From NCBI RefSeq assembly GCF_900091505.1, contig NZ_LT607409.1:310001-374000 (forward strand): a DNA stretch of 64,000 nucleotides, given 5' to 3'. Source of the DNA: Micromonospora chokoriensis (GTDB lineage Bacteria; Actinomycetota; Actinomycetes; Mycobacteriales; Micromonosporaceae). Of this stretch, positions 26,420 to 37,898 are shown one piece after another (position 1 is the stretch's first letter; every line of letters starts with the position of its first letter). The notes beneath the pieces are model-generated. The model saw only the letters and a list, made by a program, of their open reading frames with translations. It did not search any database and was not told where the DNA came from. The position numbers were made by a program, and so were the translations under genes.

Positions 26420-26938
26420 CTAGCGGAGGGATTCTTGGAGGGCTGCTTCCTTGGTGGCCACCAACTCCTCCAGCTCGCGCTGGTAGGTCGTCATCCGGGT
26501 GCGCAGGCCCTCGTCGGAGGCACCGAGGATGCGTACGGCGAGCAGGCCGGCGTTGCGGGCGTTGCCGATCGAGACGGTGGCGACCGGAACACCGGCCGGC
26601 ATCTGCACGATGGACAGCAGCGAGTCCATGCCGTCGAGGTGCTTCAGCGGCACCGGCACGCCGATCACCGGCAGTGGCGTCACCGAGGCCACCATGCCGG
26701 GCAGCGCGGCGGCCCCGCCCGCCCCTGCGATGATCACCTTGACGCCACGGTCGGCGGCGTCGCGGCCGTACTCGATCATGGCGACCGGCGTCCGGTGCGC
26801 CGAGACCACCCGCACCTCGTACGACACGCCGAAGTCGTCCAGCACCTCGGCGGCGGCCCGCATGGTCGGCCAGTCCGAGTCACTGCCCATGATCAACCCG
26901 ACGGTGCTCACCGCGGCCCTCTCCTCGTTCCCGCTCAC
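26420..26938 (-). CDS. purE: N5-carboxyaminoimidazole ribonucleotide mutase
   Basis: Converts N5-CAIR to CAIR in purine synthesis. It has the class I PurE motifs [21 protein letters not shown], and [27 protein letters not shown]. There are two possible GTG starts: 26938 (172 residues, overlapping the purK stop) and 26911 (163 residues, with GGAGAGG six bases upstream). Both leave the catalytic core intact. It is in an operon with purK. Confidence 0.94.
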   Translation of the reverse strand: MSGNEERAAVSTVGLIMGSDSDWPTMRAAAEVLDDFGVSYEVRVVSAHRTPVAMIEYGRDAADRGVKVIIAGAGGAAALPGMVASVTPLPVIGVPVPLKHLDGMDSLLSIVQMPAGVPVATVSIGNARNAGLLAVRILGASDEGLRTRMTTYQRELEELVATKEAALQESLR

Positions 26939-28110
26939 TCGTGGCCCTCGCGCAACCAGCGTGCGGCTCGTGCCGCCCGGGCCCGGAGGTCTTCCAGGTC
27001 GTCGCCGAGCACCGTGACGTGCCCGATCTTCCGGCCCGGTCGCACCTGCTTGCCGTAGAGGTGCACCTTCGCGCCCGGCTCGGCGGCGAAGAGGTGGTGC
27101 AACCGCTCGTCGATCGACATCCCGCCGGGCTCACCGCCGAGCACGTTCGCCGACACCACCACCGGCGCGGTCAGCGCCGTGTCACCCATCGGGTAGTCCA
27201 GCACCGCCCGCACGTGCTGCTCGAACTGGGAGGTCCGGGCACCCTCGATGGTCCAGTGCCCGGAGTTGTGCGGACGCATCGCCAGCTCGTTGACGACGAT
27301 GGCGGGACGACCGGCGTCGTCACGGACCTCGAACAGCTCCACGGCCAGCAGACCGACCACACCGAGCGCGGTGGCCAGGTCGATGGCGAGCTGCTGCGCG
27401 GAGACCGCCAGCTCCTCGTCCAGGTCGGGTGCCGGGGCCAGCACCTCCACGTTGATGCCGTCGCGCTGCACGGTCTCGACCACCGGGTACGCGGCCACCT
27501 GACCGAACGGCGACCGGGCCACCTGCACTGCCAACTCCCGACGCAGCGGCACCCGCTCCTCGACGATCAGCCGGGTGCCGCCGGCCAGCAGGGTCTCGGC
27601 CAGCTCGGTGGCCTGGGCGGCGTCGTCGACCATCCAGACGCCCCGGCCGTCGTACCCGCCGCGGGCCGCCTTGAGCACCACCGGCCAACCGACCTGCTCG
27701 CCGAAGCCCACCAGGTCGGCGGGCTCGGCGACCGGCCGCCACGCCGGGTTGGGAGCACCCAGCTCGGTGAGGCGTTCCCGCATCACCTGCTTGTCCTGGG
27801 CGTGCAGCAGCGCGTCCGCCGGCGGGTAGAGGGTCACCCCTTCCGCCGCCAGCGTGCGGATGTGCTCGGAGGGCACATGCTCGTGGTCGAAGGTGACGAC
27901 GTCGCAGCCCTTGGCGAAGGTGCGCAGGGCGGCCAGGTCGGTGTGGTCGCCGTACTGGACGTCGGCGGCGACCAGCGCCGCGCCGTCGTCGGGGGCGGTC
28001 GCGAGCACACGCAGTGACTGGCCGAGGGCGATCGCGGCCTGGTGGGTCATCCGGGCCAACTGGCCGCCACCCACCATGCCGACAACAGGCAGTCCGGTAC
28101 GGGAATCCAT
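26935..28110 (-). CDS. purK: N5-carboxyaminoimidazole ribonucleotide synthase
   Basis: 391-residue ATP-grasp enzyme making N5-CAIR from AIR, ATP and bicarbonate, handing the product to PurE. Motifs are [12 protein letters not shown] at the N-terminus, [24 protein letters not shown] in the ATP-grasp, and [17 protein letters not shown] at the active site. The ATG at 28110 lies nine bases from a TAGGCT box (28120-28125), so the leader is very short. Confidence 0.95.
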   Translation of the reverse strand: MDSRTGLPVVGMVGGGQLARMTHQAAIALGQSLRVLATAPDDGAALVAADVQYGDHTDLAALRTFAKGCDVVTFDHEHVPSEHIRTLAAEGVTLYPPADALLHAQDKQVMRERLTELGAPNPAWRPVAEPADLVGFGEQVGWPVVLKAARGGYDGRGVWMVDDAAQATELAETLLAGGTRLIVEERVPLRRELAVQVARSPFGQVAAYPVVETVQRDGINVEVLAPAPDLDEELAVSAQQLAIDLATALGVVGLLAVELFEVRDDAGRPAIVVNELAMRPHNSGHWTIEGARTSQFEQHVRAVLDYPMGDTALTAPVVVSANVLGGEPGGMSIDERLHHLFAAEPGAKVHLYGKQVRPGRKIGHVTVLGDDLEDLRARAARAARWLREGHE

Positions 28111-28210
28111 AGCGCGGCCAGCCTATCCGGGCCCTCGGCGCGCCTCCCCGGAGGGCCGGCGACCGCGCGCCGGGCGCCCCGTCCGGACGCTCGGCGCGGC
28201 GCACCGACGA

Positions 28211-30256
28211 CTACCGGGTGCTACCCAGCTCGGCGGTCAACTCCTCGACGGAGGTGACCGGCCGTTGACAGACGAAACCCCGGCAGACGTACGCGGCGGA
28301 CCGGCCGTCGACCAGCGGACGGTCGGCGAGCAGCGGCACACCGGGCTGGTCCGGGAGGCCGGCGACCACCACCGCCCCGGGCGGGGCGTACCGACGGGCG
28401 GCGGCCACCAGGGGGTCGCCCGTCGGGTCCTCGGTGACGACGGCGATCTCGTACGGCCCGGACAGCAACGCCTCACCGGTCATGGCCGCGTACCCGGTGA
28501 ACCGGGGGTGCCGCCCGACGATCGGCGCGACGGTGGCGAGCGCCGCCTCGGCGGCCTCCCGGTAGCGGGTCTCCCCGGTCAGGGCCGAGTACGCGACGAG
28601 CCCGGCGATCAACGCCGACCGGCCGGACGGGGTGGCGTTGTCGGTCGGGTCGGCGGGACGGGCGACCAGCCGTTCCGCGTCGTCGGCGGTGTCGTAGAAG
28701 GCGCCACCGGGTGCGGCGAAGCGCGCCAGCGCGGTGTCCAGCAGCTCACCGGCCAGCGTCAGCCAGCGCCCCTCGCCGGTGAGCTGGTGCAGCGCGCAGA
28801 AAGCCTCGGCCACACTGCCGTAGTCCTCCAGGACACCGGCCGGCTCGCCGACGGTGCCGTCCCGGGAGACCCGGCGCAGCCGGCCCTCCACCAGGTGCAC
28901 GGTGGCCAGGTGCTCGGCGGCCTGACGCATCGCCCCGTCGGCGACGATGGTCACGCCGTCCATCAGGTTGGCGTCCTCGTCCTGCGGAGACGCGTACAGG
29001 GCAGCGACCTGCTGGAACTCTGCGATGGCGGTGATCGCCAGCCCGTTCCAGGCGGCCACCACCTTGTCGTCGCGGGCCGGTTGCGGACGGGTGTCCCGGG
29101 CCGCGAGCAGCCGTCCCACCACCTGCTGCCAGCGGGCGCGGACCTCGGGCGCGGCGTCGTCCACGTCCCGGGCGAGCCGCAGCACGCTCGTGCCCCCTTC
29201 GAAGGTGCCGTCGTCGGTCACCGTGAACAGGTCGGCGGCCCACCCACCGTCCTCCTCGCCCAACGCCTCCACGAGCTGCGCGGGCGTCCAGGCGTAGGTG
29301 AGACCCTCGACGCCCTCGGTGTCGGCGTCCAGCGCGGACGCGAAGCCCTCGCCCGGTCGGTGCAGCTCGTCGGCGAGGAACCGGGCGGTGTCCCGGGCGA
29401 CACGGCGGGCCAGTGGGTCACCGGTGAGCCGCCACAGCTGGGTGTAGAGACGGAGCAGGAGGGCGTTGTCGTAGAGCATCTTCTCGAAGTGCGGCACCGT
29501 CCAGTGCGCGTCCACCGAGTAGCGGGCGAAGCCGCCGGCGAGCTGGTCGTAGATGCCGCCCCTGGCCATCGCCTCGGCCGTGTGCCGGGCGATCTCCAAG
29601 CTCTGCGGGTCACCGGTGCGCTGGTGGTGGCGCAGCAGGAACAGCAGGTTCATGTGCGGCGGGAACTTCGGGGCACCGCCGAAGCCGCCGTTCGTCGCGT
29701 CGTACTCCTTGGCGAGTTGGCCGGCCGCGGCGTCGAGCAGCGGCACGTCCAGCGGGGCGGTGGGCCCGCCGACGGCCTGCGCGCCGCCGATCGCCTCGAC
29801 CACGGCGGCGCCCTGGCGTACCACCGCCTCGCGCTGCTCCCGCCACGCGGTGGTCACCGACTGGAGCAACTGGACGAAGTTGGCCCTCGGGAAGTAGGTG
29901 CCGCAGAAGAAGGGGGTGCCGTCCGGGGTGGCGAAGACGGTCATCGGCCAACCGCCCTGGCCGGTCATCGCCTGGGTCGCGGTCATGTAGATCGCGTCGA
30001 CGTCCGGGCGCTCCTCGCGATCCACCTTGATCGACACGAAGTTGTCGTTCAGCAGGGCCCCGACCTGCTCGTTCTCGAACGACTCGTGGGCCATCACGTG
30101 ACACCAGTGGCAGGCCGCGTAACCCACCGAGATGAGTACGGGGACGTCGCGCCGTTTCGCCTCGGCGAACGCCTCGTCGGACCACTGCCACCAGTCGACC
30201 GGGTTGTCGGCGTGCTGGAGCAGGTACGGACTGGTGGCGTCGGCGAGTCGGTTCAC
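28211..30256 (-). CDS. YyaL/DUF255 thioredoxin-domain protein
   Basis: 681 residues. It has an N-terminal thioredoxin-like DUF255 domain with a CHWC redox motif ([20 protein letters not shown], near residue 50), then an alpha/alpha-barrel six-hairpin domain. The family is often annotated as spermatogenesis-associated protein 20-like; its biochemical role is unsettled. The GTG at 30256 follows TATGGT (30263-30268) by six bases, giving a leaderless mRNA. By order it corresponds to the gene next to the mca block in other actinobacteria (from memory, Rv1084 in M. tuberculosis), but here the island separates them. Confidence 0.88.
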   Translation of the reverse strand: MNRLADATSPYLLQHADNPVDWWQWSDEAFAEAKRRDVPVLISVGYAACHWCHVMAHESFENEQVGALLNDNFVSIKVDREERPDVDAIYMTATQAMTGQGGWPMTVFATPDGTPFFCGTYFPRANFVQLLQSVTTAWREQREAVVRQGAAVVEAIGGAQAVGGPTAPLDVPLLDAAAGQLAKEYDATNGGFGGAPKFPPHMNLLFLLRHHQRTGDPQSLEIARHTAEAMARGGIYDQLAGGFARYSVDAHWTVPHFEKMLYDNALLLRLYTQLWRLTGDPLARRVARDTARFLADELHRPGEGFASALDADTEGVEGLTYAWTPAQLVEALGEEDGGWAADLFTVTDDGTFEGGTSVLRLARDVDDAAPEVRARWQQVVGRLLAARDTRPQPARDDKVVAAWNGLAITAIAEFQQVAALYASPQDEDANLMDGVTIVADGAMRQAAEHLATVHLVEGRLRRVSRDGTVGEPAGVLEDYGSVAEAFCALHQLTGEGRWLTLAGELLDTALARFAAPGGAFYDTADDAERLVARPADPTDNATPSGRSALIAGLVAYSALTGETRYREAAEAALATVAPIVGRHPRFTGYAAMTGEALLSGPYEIAVVTEDPTGDPLVAAARRYAPPGAVVVAGLPDQPGVPLLADRPLVDGRSAAYVCRGFVCQRPVTSVEELTAELGSTR

Positions 30257-30381
30257 CCGACGACCATAACCACCCCGGAGGGGCGTTCGCCCGGCGTCCA
30301 CCTGACGCTCAGTTCGCCTCGTGCGGTTGGACCGTCCAGCAGCGCATTTCGAGGCGGGAAGTTGCGGGCCGGAAGAGGTCA

Positions 30382-33300
30382 TCAGCTCCACTCTTCGGCA
30401 AAGGTCTTCGCCTGTGCCAGCACCAGTTCGATCGCTCGTGGTTCCTCATCAGGTGGATAGCCGTAACGCGCGAGCAGCCGCTTGACCTTGCTCCTGATCC
30501 GAGCCTGAACCTGTTCACGAACTGACCAGTCCACGGTCACATCGGCTCTGATACGTCGCACCAATTCGTGGGCAATCTCCGCCAACGTGTCGCTACCTAG
30601 CTCCCGCATAGCGGATTCGTTGGCCGCCACCGCATCATAGAACGCTAACTCGTCGTCGGTCAGACCGAGTACTGCTGCCCGACCCCGGTCAGCCGCGACC
30701 TCTTGGGCGAAGCGGACCAGTTCCTCGACCACCTGCGCCGAGGTGAGCGCGCCATTGGTGTATCGGCGCATCGTATCTAGCAGCCGATCGGTGAACGCTC
30801 GCTGGCGGACCAAGTTATGTCGGTGGGTCTGCCGGATCCCTCGTTCGATGGCCCGACGCAATGCTTCAAGGGCAAGATTGGGTCGTGGGTGGTTCTTAAT
30901 CCGCTCGATGAATGCTTCATCCAGGTGAGACAGATCCGGTTTCTCGACACCGGCCACCCCGTAGACATCGACGACGGCATCCGCCGCGACCGCGGAGGCG
31001 GCAAGCTGACGCAACGCCAGTTCGATATCGGCGGTGCTGGGAAGGCCCTGCGCAGCTCTGGCCTCGGCATCAAGCCGGATCAGATACAGCCGTACGGCCT
31101 CGAAGAAGGCGATGTCTCGGTGCAGATGGCGCAACTCCGGCGCAGCGGGAGCGAGAGCGAACGCGCGGCCCAGTTCGCGGGCGTGGGTGGTGAACCGTCG
31201 AGACAGCTCCGGCGGACCCGACCCGTCGTCGCCCCGCGCCGGAGCACGGAGATACTCGACCGCTCCGAGGATGGCGTCCAGATAACCGCGTGGACCTCCG
31301 GCATCCCGTACGGCTCGGAAGTCGTAACCGGCGAGCAGCGCCGAGACGATGCCATGTCGCTCGACGACGAGCGGGATGCCCTCTTCCGAGACGTCGGCGC
31401 CAACTGGCCGCTCCTCCTGGTCCTCGACCGTGTATTCGGCCAGCGCCTCGGTCAGCCGGTCCGCGATGCCGAGGTAATCGACGACAAGCCCGGCGGGCTT
31501 CTCCCCGAACCTGCGGTTGACCCGAGCGATCGCCTGCATCAGCGCCGCGCCCCGCAGGAACTTGTCGACATAGAGCGTGTGCAGCGGCGGTGAGTCGAAG
31601 CCGGTCAGCCACATGGACTGCACGATCACCAACTCCAGGTCGTCGTCCGGGTCGGTGGCCCGTCGCTGGATCACCTTGTTCTGGGTGGCGGTCCGGATGT
31701 GCGGCGCGAGCCGTTCTCCGTCGTGTCGTCCACCGCTGAAGACGACCTTCAACCGACCCTTGTCGTCCGCCGCGTGACCCCACGCCGGTCGAAGCGTGAC
31801 GATCTCGTCGTAGAGCCGCGCGCAGATGTCCCGGCTCAGGCAGACGATCATACCCTTGCCCGGCACCCCGGTGACCTTGCGCATTTCCGCGCTCCGTCGT
31901 TCCCAGTGCTCGACGATGTCCTCGGCCACCTGTCGTACCCGCTCGGGTGCGCCGACCACCGCCGAGATGGCGGCGAAGGCGCGCTCTGCCTTGCGACGCT
32001 CCTCGGGGCTGAGGTCGCCCACCGCGTCCTCGGCCCGGTCGTCCAGGTCGTCGGGGTCGACGTTGGCCGGCAGGTGCACCGGGATGTGCCGGTTCTCGTA
32101 GAAGACGCGGACGGTCGCGCCGTCGTCGACGGCCCGGGTCAGGTCGTACGTGTCGATCTCGGTGCCGAACACCGCCCCGGTGTTCTTGTGCATGTCCCTG
32201 ATCGGTGTGCCGGTGAAGGCGATGAAGGCGGCGTGCGGCAGGGCGTCACGCAGGTGCCGGGCATAGCCGTCCAGGAAGTCGTAGTGGCTGCGATGCGCCT
32301 CGTCGACGATCACCACAATGTTGCGCCGCTCGGAGAGCCGTGGATGCCCCCGGCCGGCGGCCCGCTCCGCGCCGGACAGACCGAACTTTTGGAGGGTGGT
32401 GAACAGGATCCCTCCGGTAGGTCGGTCGCGGAGCTGGTCGCGCAGCTCGTCCCGACTGCCGACCCGCTTCGGCTGCGTCTCGGGCAGCAGCCGGCTGGCG
32501 GCGAACGTCTCGAAGAGTTGACCGTCGAGGTCGGTCCGGTCGGTGACGACGACGATTGTCGGGTTGTCGAGCGCGGGATGGCGCATCGCCTTGGCGGCGT
32601 AGAAGACCATCTCCATGCTCTTGCCTGAGCCCTGGGTATGCCAGACGTAGCCGGCGCGGCCATCGGTCCGGGTCGCCCGCAACGTCCGCTCGACGGCCTT
32701 GTTGACCGCGTGGAACTGGTGGGCCTTGGCCAACTTCTTGGTGGCCAACACGCCGCGTTCGTCAACGGAGAACGAGATGAAGTTGGCGACGAGATCGAGG
32801 AACCTGGCCGGCTCGAAGGCCCCGGAGACCATGACCTCCAGGGCCGAACCGTCGGTGACGTCGACCCGCCGGCCGTGCTCGTCGACGTTCCAGGGTGCCA
32901 TGTGTTCCCACGGAGTGAACGGCGTGCCGATCCGCGCGGTGGCACCGTCGCTGGCGACCCAAACCACCGGGGCAGCGAAGACGGCCGGGCCGAGATCCCG
33001 CAGGTAGGACCGGAGCTGGGCGTACGCGGTCGCGCTGCTAGTCTCACCCCGGCTGGCCGATTTCAGCTCCACCACCGCAAGCGGCAAACCGTTCACGTAA
33101 CAGACCAGGTCGAGCCGCCGGGCGTGATCGCCGCTCGTCACCTTGACCTGGGACGCGACAAGGAACTCATTCGCGTACGGGTCGGCGTAGTCCACCAACC
33201 AGACCGTCGGCTCACGGGTGATGCCGGCGGCATCGGGGTAGCTGATGCCTGACACGCCTCTGGTGATGAGCTGATGGACCCGATAGTTCTCGGCGAGGGC

Positions 33301-33549
33301 GTCCTGCGACTCGGGCCGACGCAGGGCGTCGATCGCATCCTCGACTGCGGTCGCCGGCAGATCCGGATTGATCCGGGCCACGGCCCGGTGAAGACGCCGG
33401 GTCAGCAGCAGGTCATCCCAGCCAAGACGCTCCCCAGTGCGGGGGGCGAGGTCGACACCCTCGACGGGTTTCCAGCCCCACTCGGCGAACCACTCCCGCG
33501 CGAGCTGCTCCCACCCGGCCTCGGTCAGACCGCCCGCTTGCTGCGCCAT
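30382..33549 (-). CDS. hsdR: Type I restriction enzyme, R subunit
   Basis: 1055 residues; the motor and nuclease subunit of a type I restriction-modification complex. The N-terminal nuclease signature is seen as D147 and E161-x-K163 ([19 protein letters not shown]). Helicase motifs are Walker A HTQGSGKS at 304-311, VDEAH at about 405, and FTGTPI. ATG 33549 has GGAGGAGAG seven bases upstream. Codon 968 is a TTA (30646-30648), the codon read by tRNA-Leu(UAA). It is separated from hsdMS by the DUF6907-like and XRE/DUF397 genes. Confidence 0.93.
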   Translation of the reverse strand: MAQQAGGLTEAGWEQLAREWFAEWGWKPVEGVDLAPRTGERLGWDDLLLTRRLHRAVARINPDLPATAVEDAIDALRRPESQDALAENYRVHQLITRGVSGISYPDAAGITREPTVWLVDYADPYANEFLVASQVKVTSGDHARRLDLVCYVNGLPLAVVELKSASRGETSSATAYAQLRSYLRDLGPAVFAAPVVWVASDGATARIGTPFTPWEHMAPWNVDEHGRRVDVTDGSALEVMVSGAFEPARFLDLVANFISFSVDERGVLATKKLAKAHQFHAVNKAVERTLRATRTDGRAGYVWHTQGSGKSMEMVFYAAKAMRHPALDNPTIVVVTDRTDLDGQLFETFAASRLLPETQPKRVGSRDELRDQLRDRPTGGILFTTLQKFGLSGAERAAGRGHPRLSERRNIVVIVDEAHRSHYDFLDGYARHLRDALPHAAFIAFTGTPIRDMHKNTGAVFGTEIDTYDLTRAVDDGATVRVFYENRHIPVHLPANVDPDDLDDRAEDAVGDLSPEERRKAERAFAAISAVVGAPERVRQVAEDIVEHWERRSAEMRKVTGVPGKGMIVCLSRDICARLYDEIVTLRPAWGHAADDKGRLKVVFSGGRHDGERLAPHIRTATQNKVIQRRATDPDDDLELVIVQSMWLTGFDSPPLHTLYVDKFLRGAALMQAIARVNRRFGEKPAGLVVDYLGIADRLTEALAEYTVEDQEERPVGADVSEEGIPLVVERHGIVSALLAGYDFRAVRDAGGPRGYLDAILGAVEYLRAPARGDDGSGPPELSRRFTTHARELGRAFALAPAAPELRHLHRDIAFFEAVRLYLIRLDAEARAAQGLPSTADIELALRQLAASAVAADAVVDVYGVAGVEKPDLSHLDEAFIERIKNHPRPNLALEALRRAIERGIRQTHRHNLVRQRAFTDRLLDTMRRYTNGALTSAQVVEELVRFAQEVAADRGRAAVLGLTDDELAFYDAVAANESAMRELGSDTLAEIAHELVRRIRADVTVDWSVREQVQARIRSKVKRLLARYGYPPDEEPRAIELVLAQAKTFAEEWS

Positions 33550-33625
33550 CGACCACTCTCCTCCGATGACAGAACGTACCTGGCCAGGCCAGCGACCGTC
33601 GACATGATCACCCTGGACGTGCCGG

Positions 33626-33913
33626 CTACGCGGTCGCCCGTCGCACCAACCGCCGGAGTGACCAGGCGAGGATACGGGCCTGATCGAGATCGAGCGGATA
33701 GTCCTCGACCAGGTCGGCGGCGTAGAGCCGCAGGTTGACCCCGACAAGCGGCACCGGCAGCCCATCCATCCGAAACAGGCTGCTCCCCGCGTAGATGACC
33801 CGGTCGCTGCCCCATGGCGGAATTTCGCTTGAGTAGTGGATCCCGTCCCGGTGCGTCGTGCACCAGGAAGGATGCGTCGGCACGATCAGCCGGGCAGTCG
33901 AACCGGCCGTCAT
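33626..33913 (-). CDS. Small DUF6907-like protein
   Basis: 95 residues. The core HPSWCTTHRDGIHYSSEI and the C-terminal LDLDQARILAWSLRRLVRRATA resemble small DUF6907-type proteins common near actinobacterial regulators; function unknown. It lies 76 bases upstream of hsdR on the same strand and may share its transcript. It diverges from the XRE gene. Confidence 0.65.
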   Translation of the reverse strand: MTAGSTARLIVPTHPSWCTTHRDGIHYSSEIPPWGSDRVIYAGSSLFRMDGLPVPLVGVNLRLYAADLVEDYPLDLDQARILAWSLRRLVRRATA

Positions 33914-34013
33914 CTTGTCAGGCTGGGCTATCAGGGCTCCTCCGGGCGTGACACCAACACGTCAACTCGGCTCGCAACCGGCCAGCTCCGGGTATCAGGA
34001 GCCACACCTGAAG

Positions 34014-34043
34014 ATGGCACATGAAAAACGCATGTGCCATAGT
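34014..34043 (+). promoter_or_regulatory. XRE gene promoter with perfect dyad operator
   Basis: Perfect 10-bp inverted repeat atggcacatg / catgtgccat (34014-34023, 34031-34040) around AAAAACG. The -35-like TGGCAC (34015-34020) and the -10 CATAGT (34038-34043) are 17 bases apart and both lie on the repeat, so a bound repressor would block the promoter. Confidence 0.6.
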
Positions 34044-34086
34044 TACCCCTATCTGCTCGCGCAGCGCCAGCCAGGAGGCCATCACC

Positions 34087-34947
34087 TTGCCCGAACCAAG
34101 CCCCACGGTGCGTCGCCGTCGACTCGGCATCATCCTCCGAGACCTGCGAATCGCGGCTCGGTTGACCGGTGAGGAGGTCGGCCAGCGGGTCGAGCGCTCT
34201 GCGTCCTGGGTCAGTCGCGTAGAGCACGGTCGCGTAGGCCTGCGCAGCCGCGATCTCCATGACCTACTGGACGCCCTAGAGGTGACCAGCGAGGAGACCC
34301 GCGAGGCGCTGACGCAGCTCGCCCGAGAAAGCAAGCAACGTGGCTGGTGGAACCGCTACGGTCAGACAATCACCGGCCCGTACGCCAGCTTCATCAGCTT
34401 CGAACACGAAGCGACGGGTCTGCTGTGCTACGAGACGATCGTGGTCAACGGCCTACTCCAGACCGAGGCGTACGCCCGCGCCTTGAATGACCGAGCGACC
34501 TCTGTGCAGGTGAGTGAGGACGCGGATCGACAGGTCCAGATCAAGCTCAACAGGCAGCAGCGGCTGACGGGCGAGCACCCACCAGAGCTGTGGGTAATCC
34601 TCGACGAGGCGGTGCTGCGGCGCCCCTTTGGCGGTCCGTCCGTGATGCGAGATCAGCTTCTACATCTGGCTACCACCGCCGACGAGATGCCGCATGTCTC
34701 GATCCAGGTGCTTCCTCACCGACAAGCGATCTTCCCCGGCATGATCGCCTCGTTCACTCTCATGGAGTTCCCGGCCCCGGACACCAGCATCGTCTTCTCG
34801 GAAGGCTTGACGGGCGCGGTGCACGGGGAGGCGGAGGAGGCCGCACGCTGTACGATTATCTTCAACGAGCTGCGCGCCGCCGCTCTCAGCAAGAGGGACT
34901 CGATCAGGGAGCTACGGGAGGCTGCGCAGATGATGGGTGAGCAGTGA
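34087..34947 (+). CDS. XRE-family regulator with DUF5753 (Scr1 type)
   Basis: 286 residues. The helix-turn-helix is at about residues 10-65 (LGIILRDLRIAARLTGEEVGQRVERSASWVSRVEHGRVGL). A DUF5753 domain follows (GLLCYETIVVNGLLQTEAYARAL ... SIQVLPHRQAIFPGM). The start is TTG 34087, with AGGAGG eight bases upstream; the in-frame ATG at 34021 lies inside the promoter dyad and is rejected. The DUF397 partner follows directly. Probably autoregulated by the dyad at 34014. Confidence 0.88.
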   Translation: MPEPSPTVRRRRLGIILRDLRIAARLTGEEVGQRVERSASWVSRVEHGRVGLRSRDLHDLLDALEVTSEETREALTQLARESKQRGWWNRYGQTITGPYASFISFEHEATGLLCYETIVVNGLLQTEAYARALNDRATSVQVSEDADRQVQIKLNRQQRLTGEHPPELWVILDEAVLRRPFGGPSVMRDQLLHLATTADEMPHVSIQVLPHRQAIFPGMIASFTLMEFPAPDTSIVFSEGLTGAVHGEAEEAARCTIIFNELRAAALSKRDSIRELREAAQMMGEQ

Positions 34948-34958
34948 GGAGTCAGGCC

Positions 34959-35153
34959 ATGACGCCGCTCAGCGTGACCTGGCGGACCAGCACACGCAGC
35001 GGCACTCAAGGCCAGTGCGTGGAAGTCCGCTACGTCGAGGGCCGAGTCGAGGTACGCGATAGCAAGGACCAAGACGGTCCCGCCCTGGCCTTCCCAGCTG
35101 TTATTTGGTCAAAATTTGTTGGAAGCGCTGGGGCTCACCGCACGAACGCCTGA
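34959..35153 (+). CDS. DUF397 protein
   Basis: 64 residues with the family pattern WRTSTRSGTQGQCVEVRYVEGRVEVRDSKDQDGPALAF and a terminal Trp-x-x-Phe. DUF397 proteins are habitually paired with Scr1-type XRE regulators and can act as toxin-like or antagonist partners. ATG 34959 has GAGGAG seven bases upstream. An in-frame GTG at 34944 overlaps the XRE stop. The 3' end overlaps hsdS tail to tail by 19 bases. Confidence 0.85.
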   Translation: MTPLSVTWRTSTRSGTQGQCVEVRYVEGRVEVRDSKDQDGPALAFPAVIWSKFVGSAGAHRTNA

Positions 35154-36290
35154 ACGACATTCAGCCGAGCGTCATTCCTGATCCTTAGATCTCCAGACAT
35201 TAACCTCGGCAGCAGCGCGCCTCGTAACTCCAGCAACGCCTCATTCTCCCGCTGAGCAAGCCAAATCCGCTCGTGCAGTTCGTGTAGAACTGGCGCCAGC
35301 GAGGCGGTAGAAGGGGCGTCGGGAAGCACGATTTCCCAGCACCCCAACTCACTCAGAGGAATCCGATCGACGGTGGCCCCGTGGACCGCCTTCTGCCGGA
35401 TCACCTCCTGGAACTCACTTGCGAGATAGGCATGCAGCAACACCGACGAACTCACGAGCGCAGATTTCGGACGGAGGATTCCCATTCTCCGGCCCAGACA
35501 TGCCTGAACACCCGGAGGCATCAACGCCGCTACTCCGAGCCTCGTTTCATAAGAAAAGAGGACATCACCCGCGCCAGGGGCTACTCGACGCGTCCAAGCA
35601 ACAAATGAAGCTTCGTCAAGATGCGCCGATTTGCTAAGGTCTAGCGATCCGAAGCCGAGACTTGAAATACTGAGAAAGTAGGGCCCTCTGTCAGTTTTCT
35701 TCGGAGTGGCATGTGGCCCGTCATAGATTTGAGCCAAGTCGCCGAGAGCGAACCTTCTCGGCTCGCCGCCACTTATCATCGCGCCAGCATACCGGGCGTT
35801 CGCGAGTTCGAGCGCCGTGTCCACTATTCGGTTATTCAGTGAGGCCTTTTCATCGATAGCTGAGATCAGTGAAACTACCGAGTCCTGAGTAGGCCTAGGG
35901 GGCAACTTAAAACGGATGGCGCTCATCGCCGACTGAGTGAGCTTCGGCTGCGTAGAACCGGAGAGAAAGCCCGCTAGATCCAGTTCCTGGAGGACGTAAG
36001 CAAGGTAACGGGTACTCGCCAGCTCATTCCCCTGAAGAACATGAGCATGGTTATTAACCCAAAAACGACCATCCGCAATGAATGCGATCGGCGTCTTCCT
36101 GGTGCGAAGATTCTCTCCGTCCTCCGCGAGGAGGAGATACTCGCCATCAAACAAGTATCCATCCACATAGTCAATCACGCCCGACGCGCCGTAATATGGA
36201 TATAGGCCAGGCCTTCTATCCGAAGATCTAATTGGACGTCGGTGTGAATCGTGACAAACCGCCACCTCTGTCAGGAGGAATTCCCGGAGC

Positions 36291-36298
<8 letters not shown>
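35135..36298 (-). CDS. hsdS: Type I restriction-modification specificity subunit
   Basis: 387 residues; DNA-recognition subunit with two target-recognition domains. TRD1 is at about residues 1-140 with a conserved helix after it ([35 protein letters not shown]). TRD2 is at about 180-330 ([32 protein letters not shown]), with a second helix near 345-375. It is visibly AT-richer than its neighbours, as is common for shuffled TRDs. The ATG at 36298 lies inside the end of hsdM (8-base overlap). Codon 366 is TTA (35201-35203). Confidence 0.9.
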
Positions 36299-37892
<1,594 letters not shown>

Positions 37893-37898
37893 TGACTC

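Noticed and set aside
30257..30381. att site or integrase remnant at the island's left border
   Set aside because: No direct repeat matching 40.6-40.9 kb and no recombinase gene was found by eye.
34021..34086. ATG at 34021 as XRE start (MKNACAIV)
   Set aside because: Lies inside the promoter dyad; TTG 34087 has AGGAGG at the right distance and begins at the conserved region.
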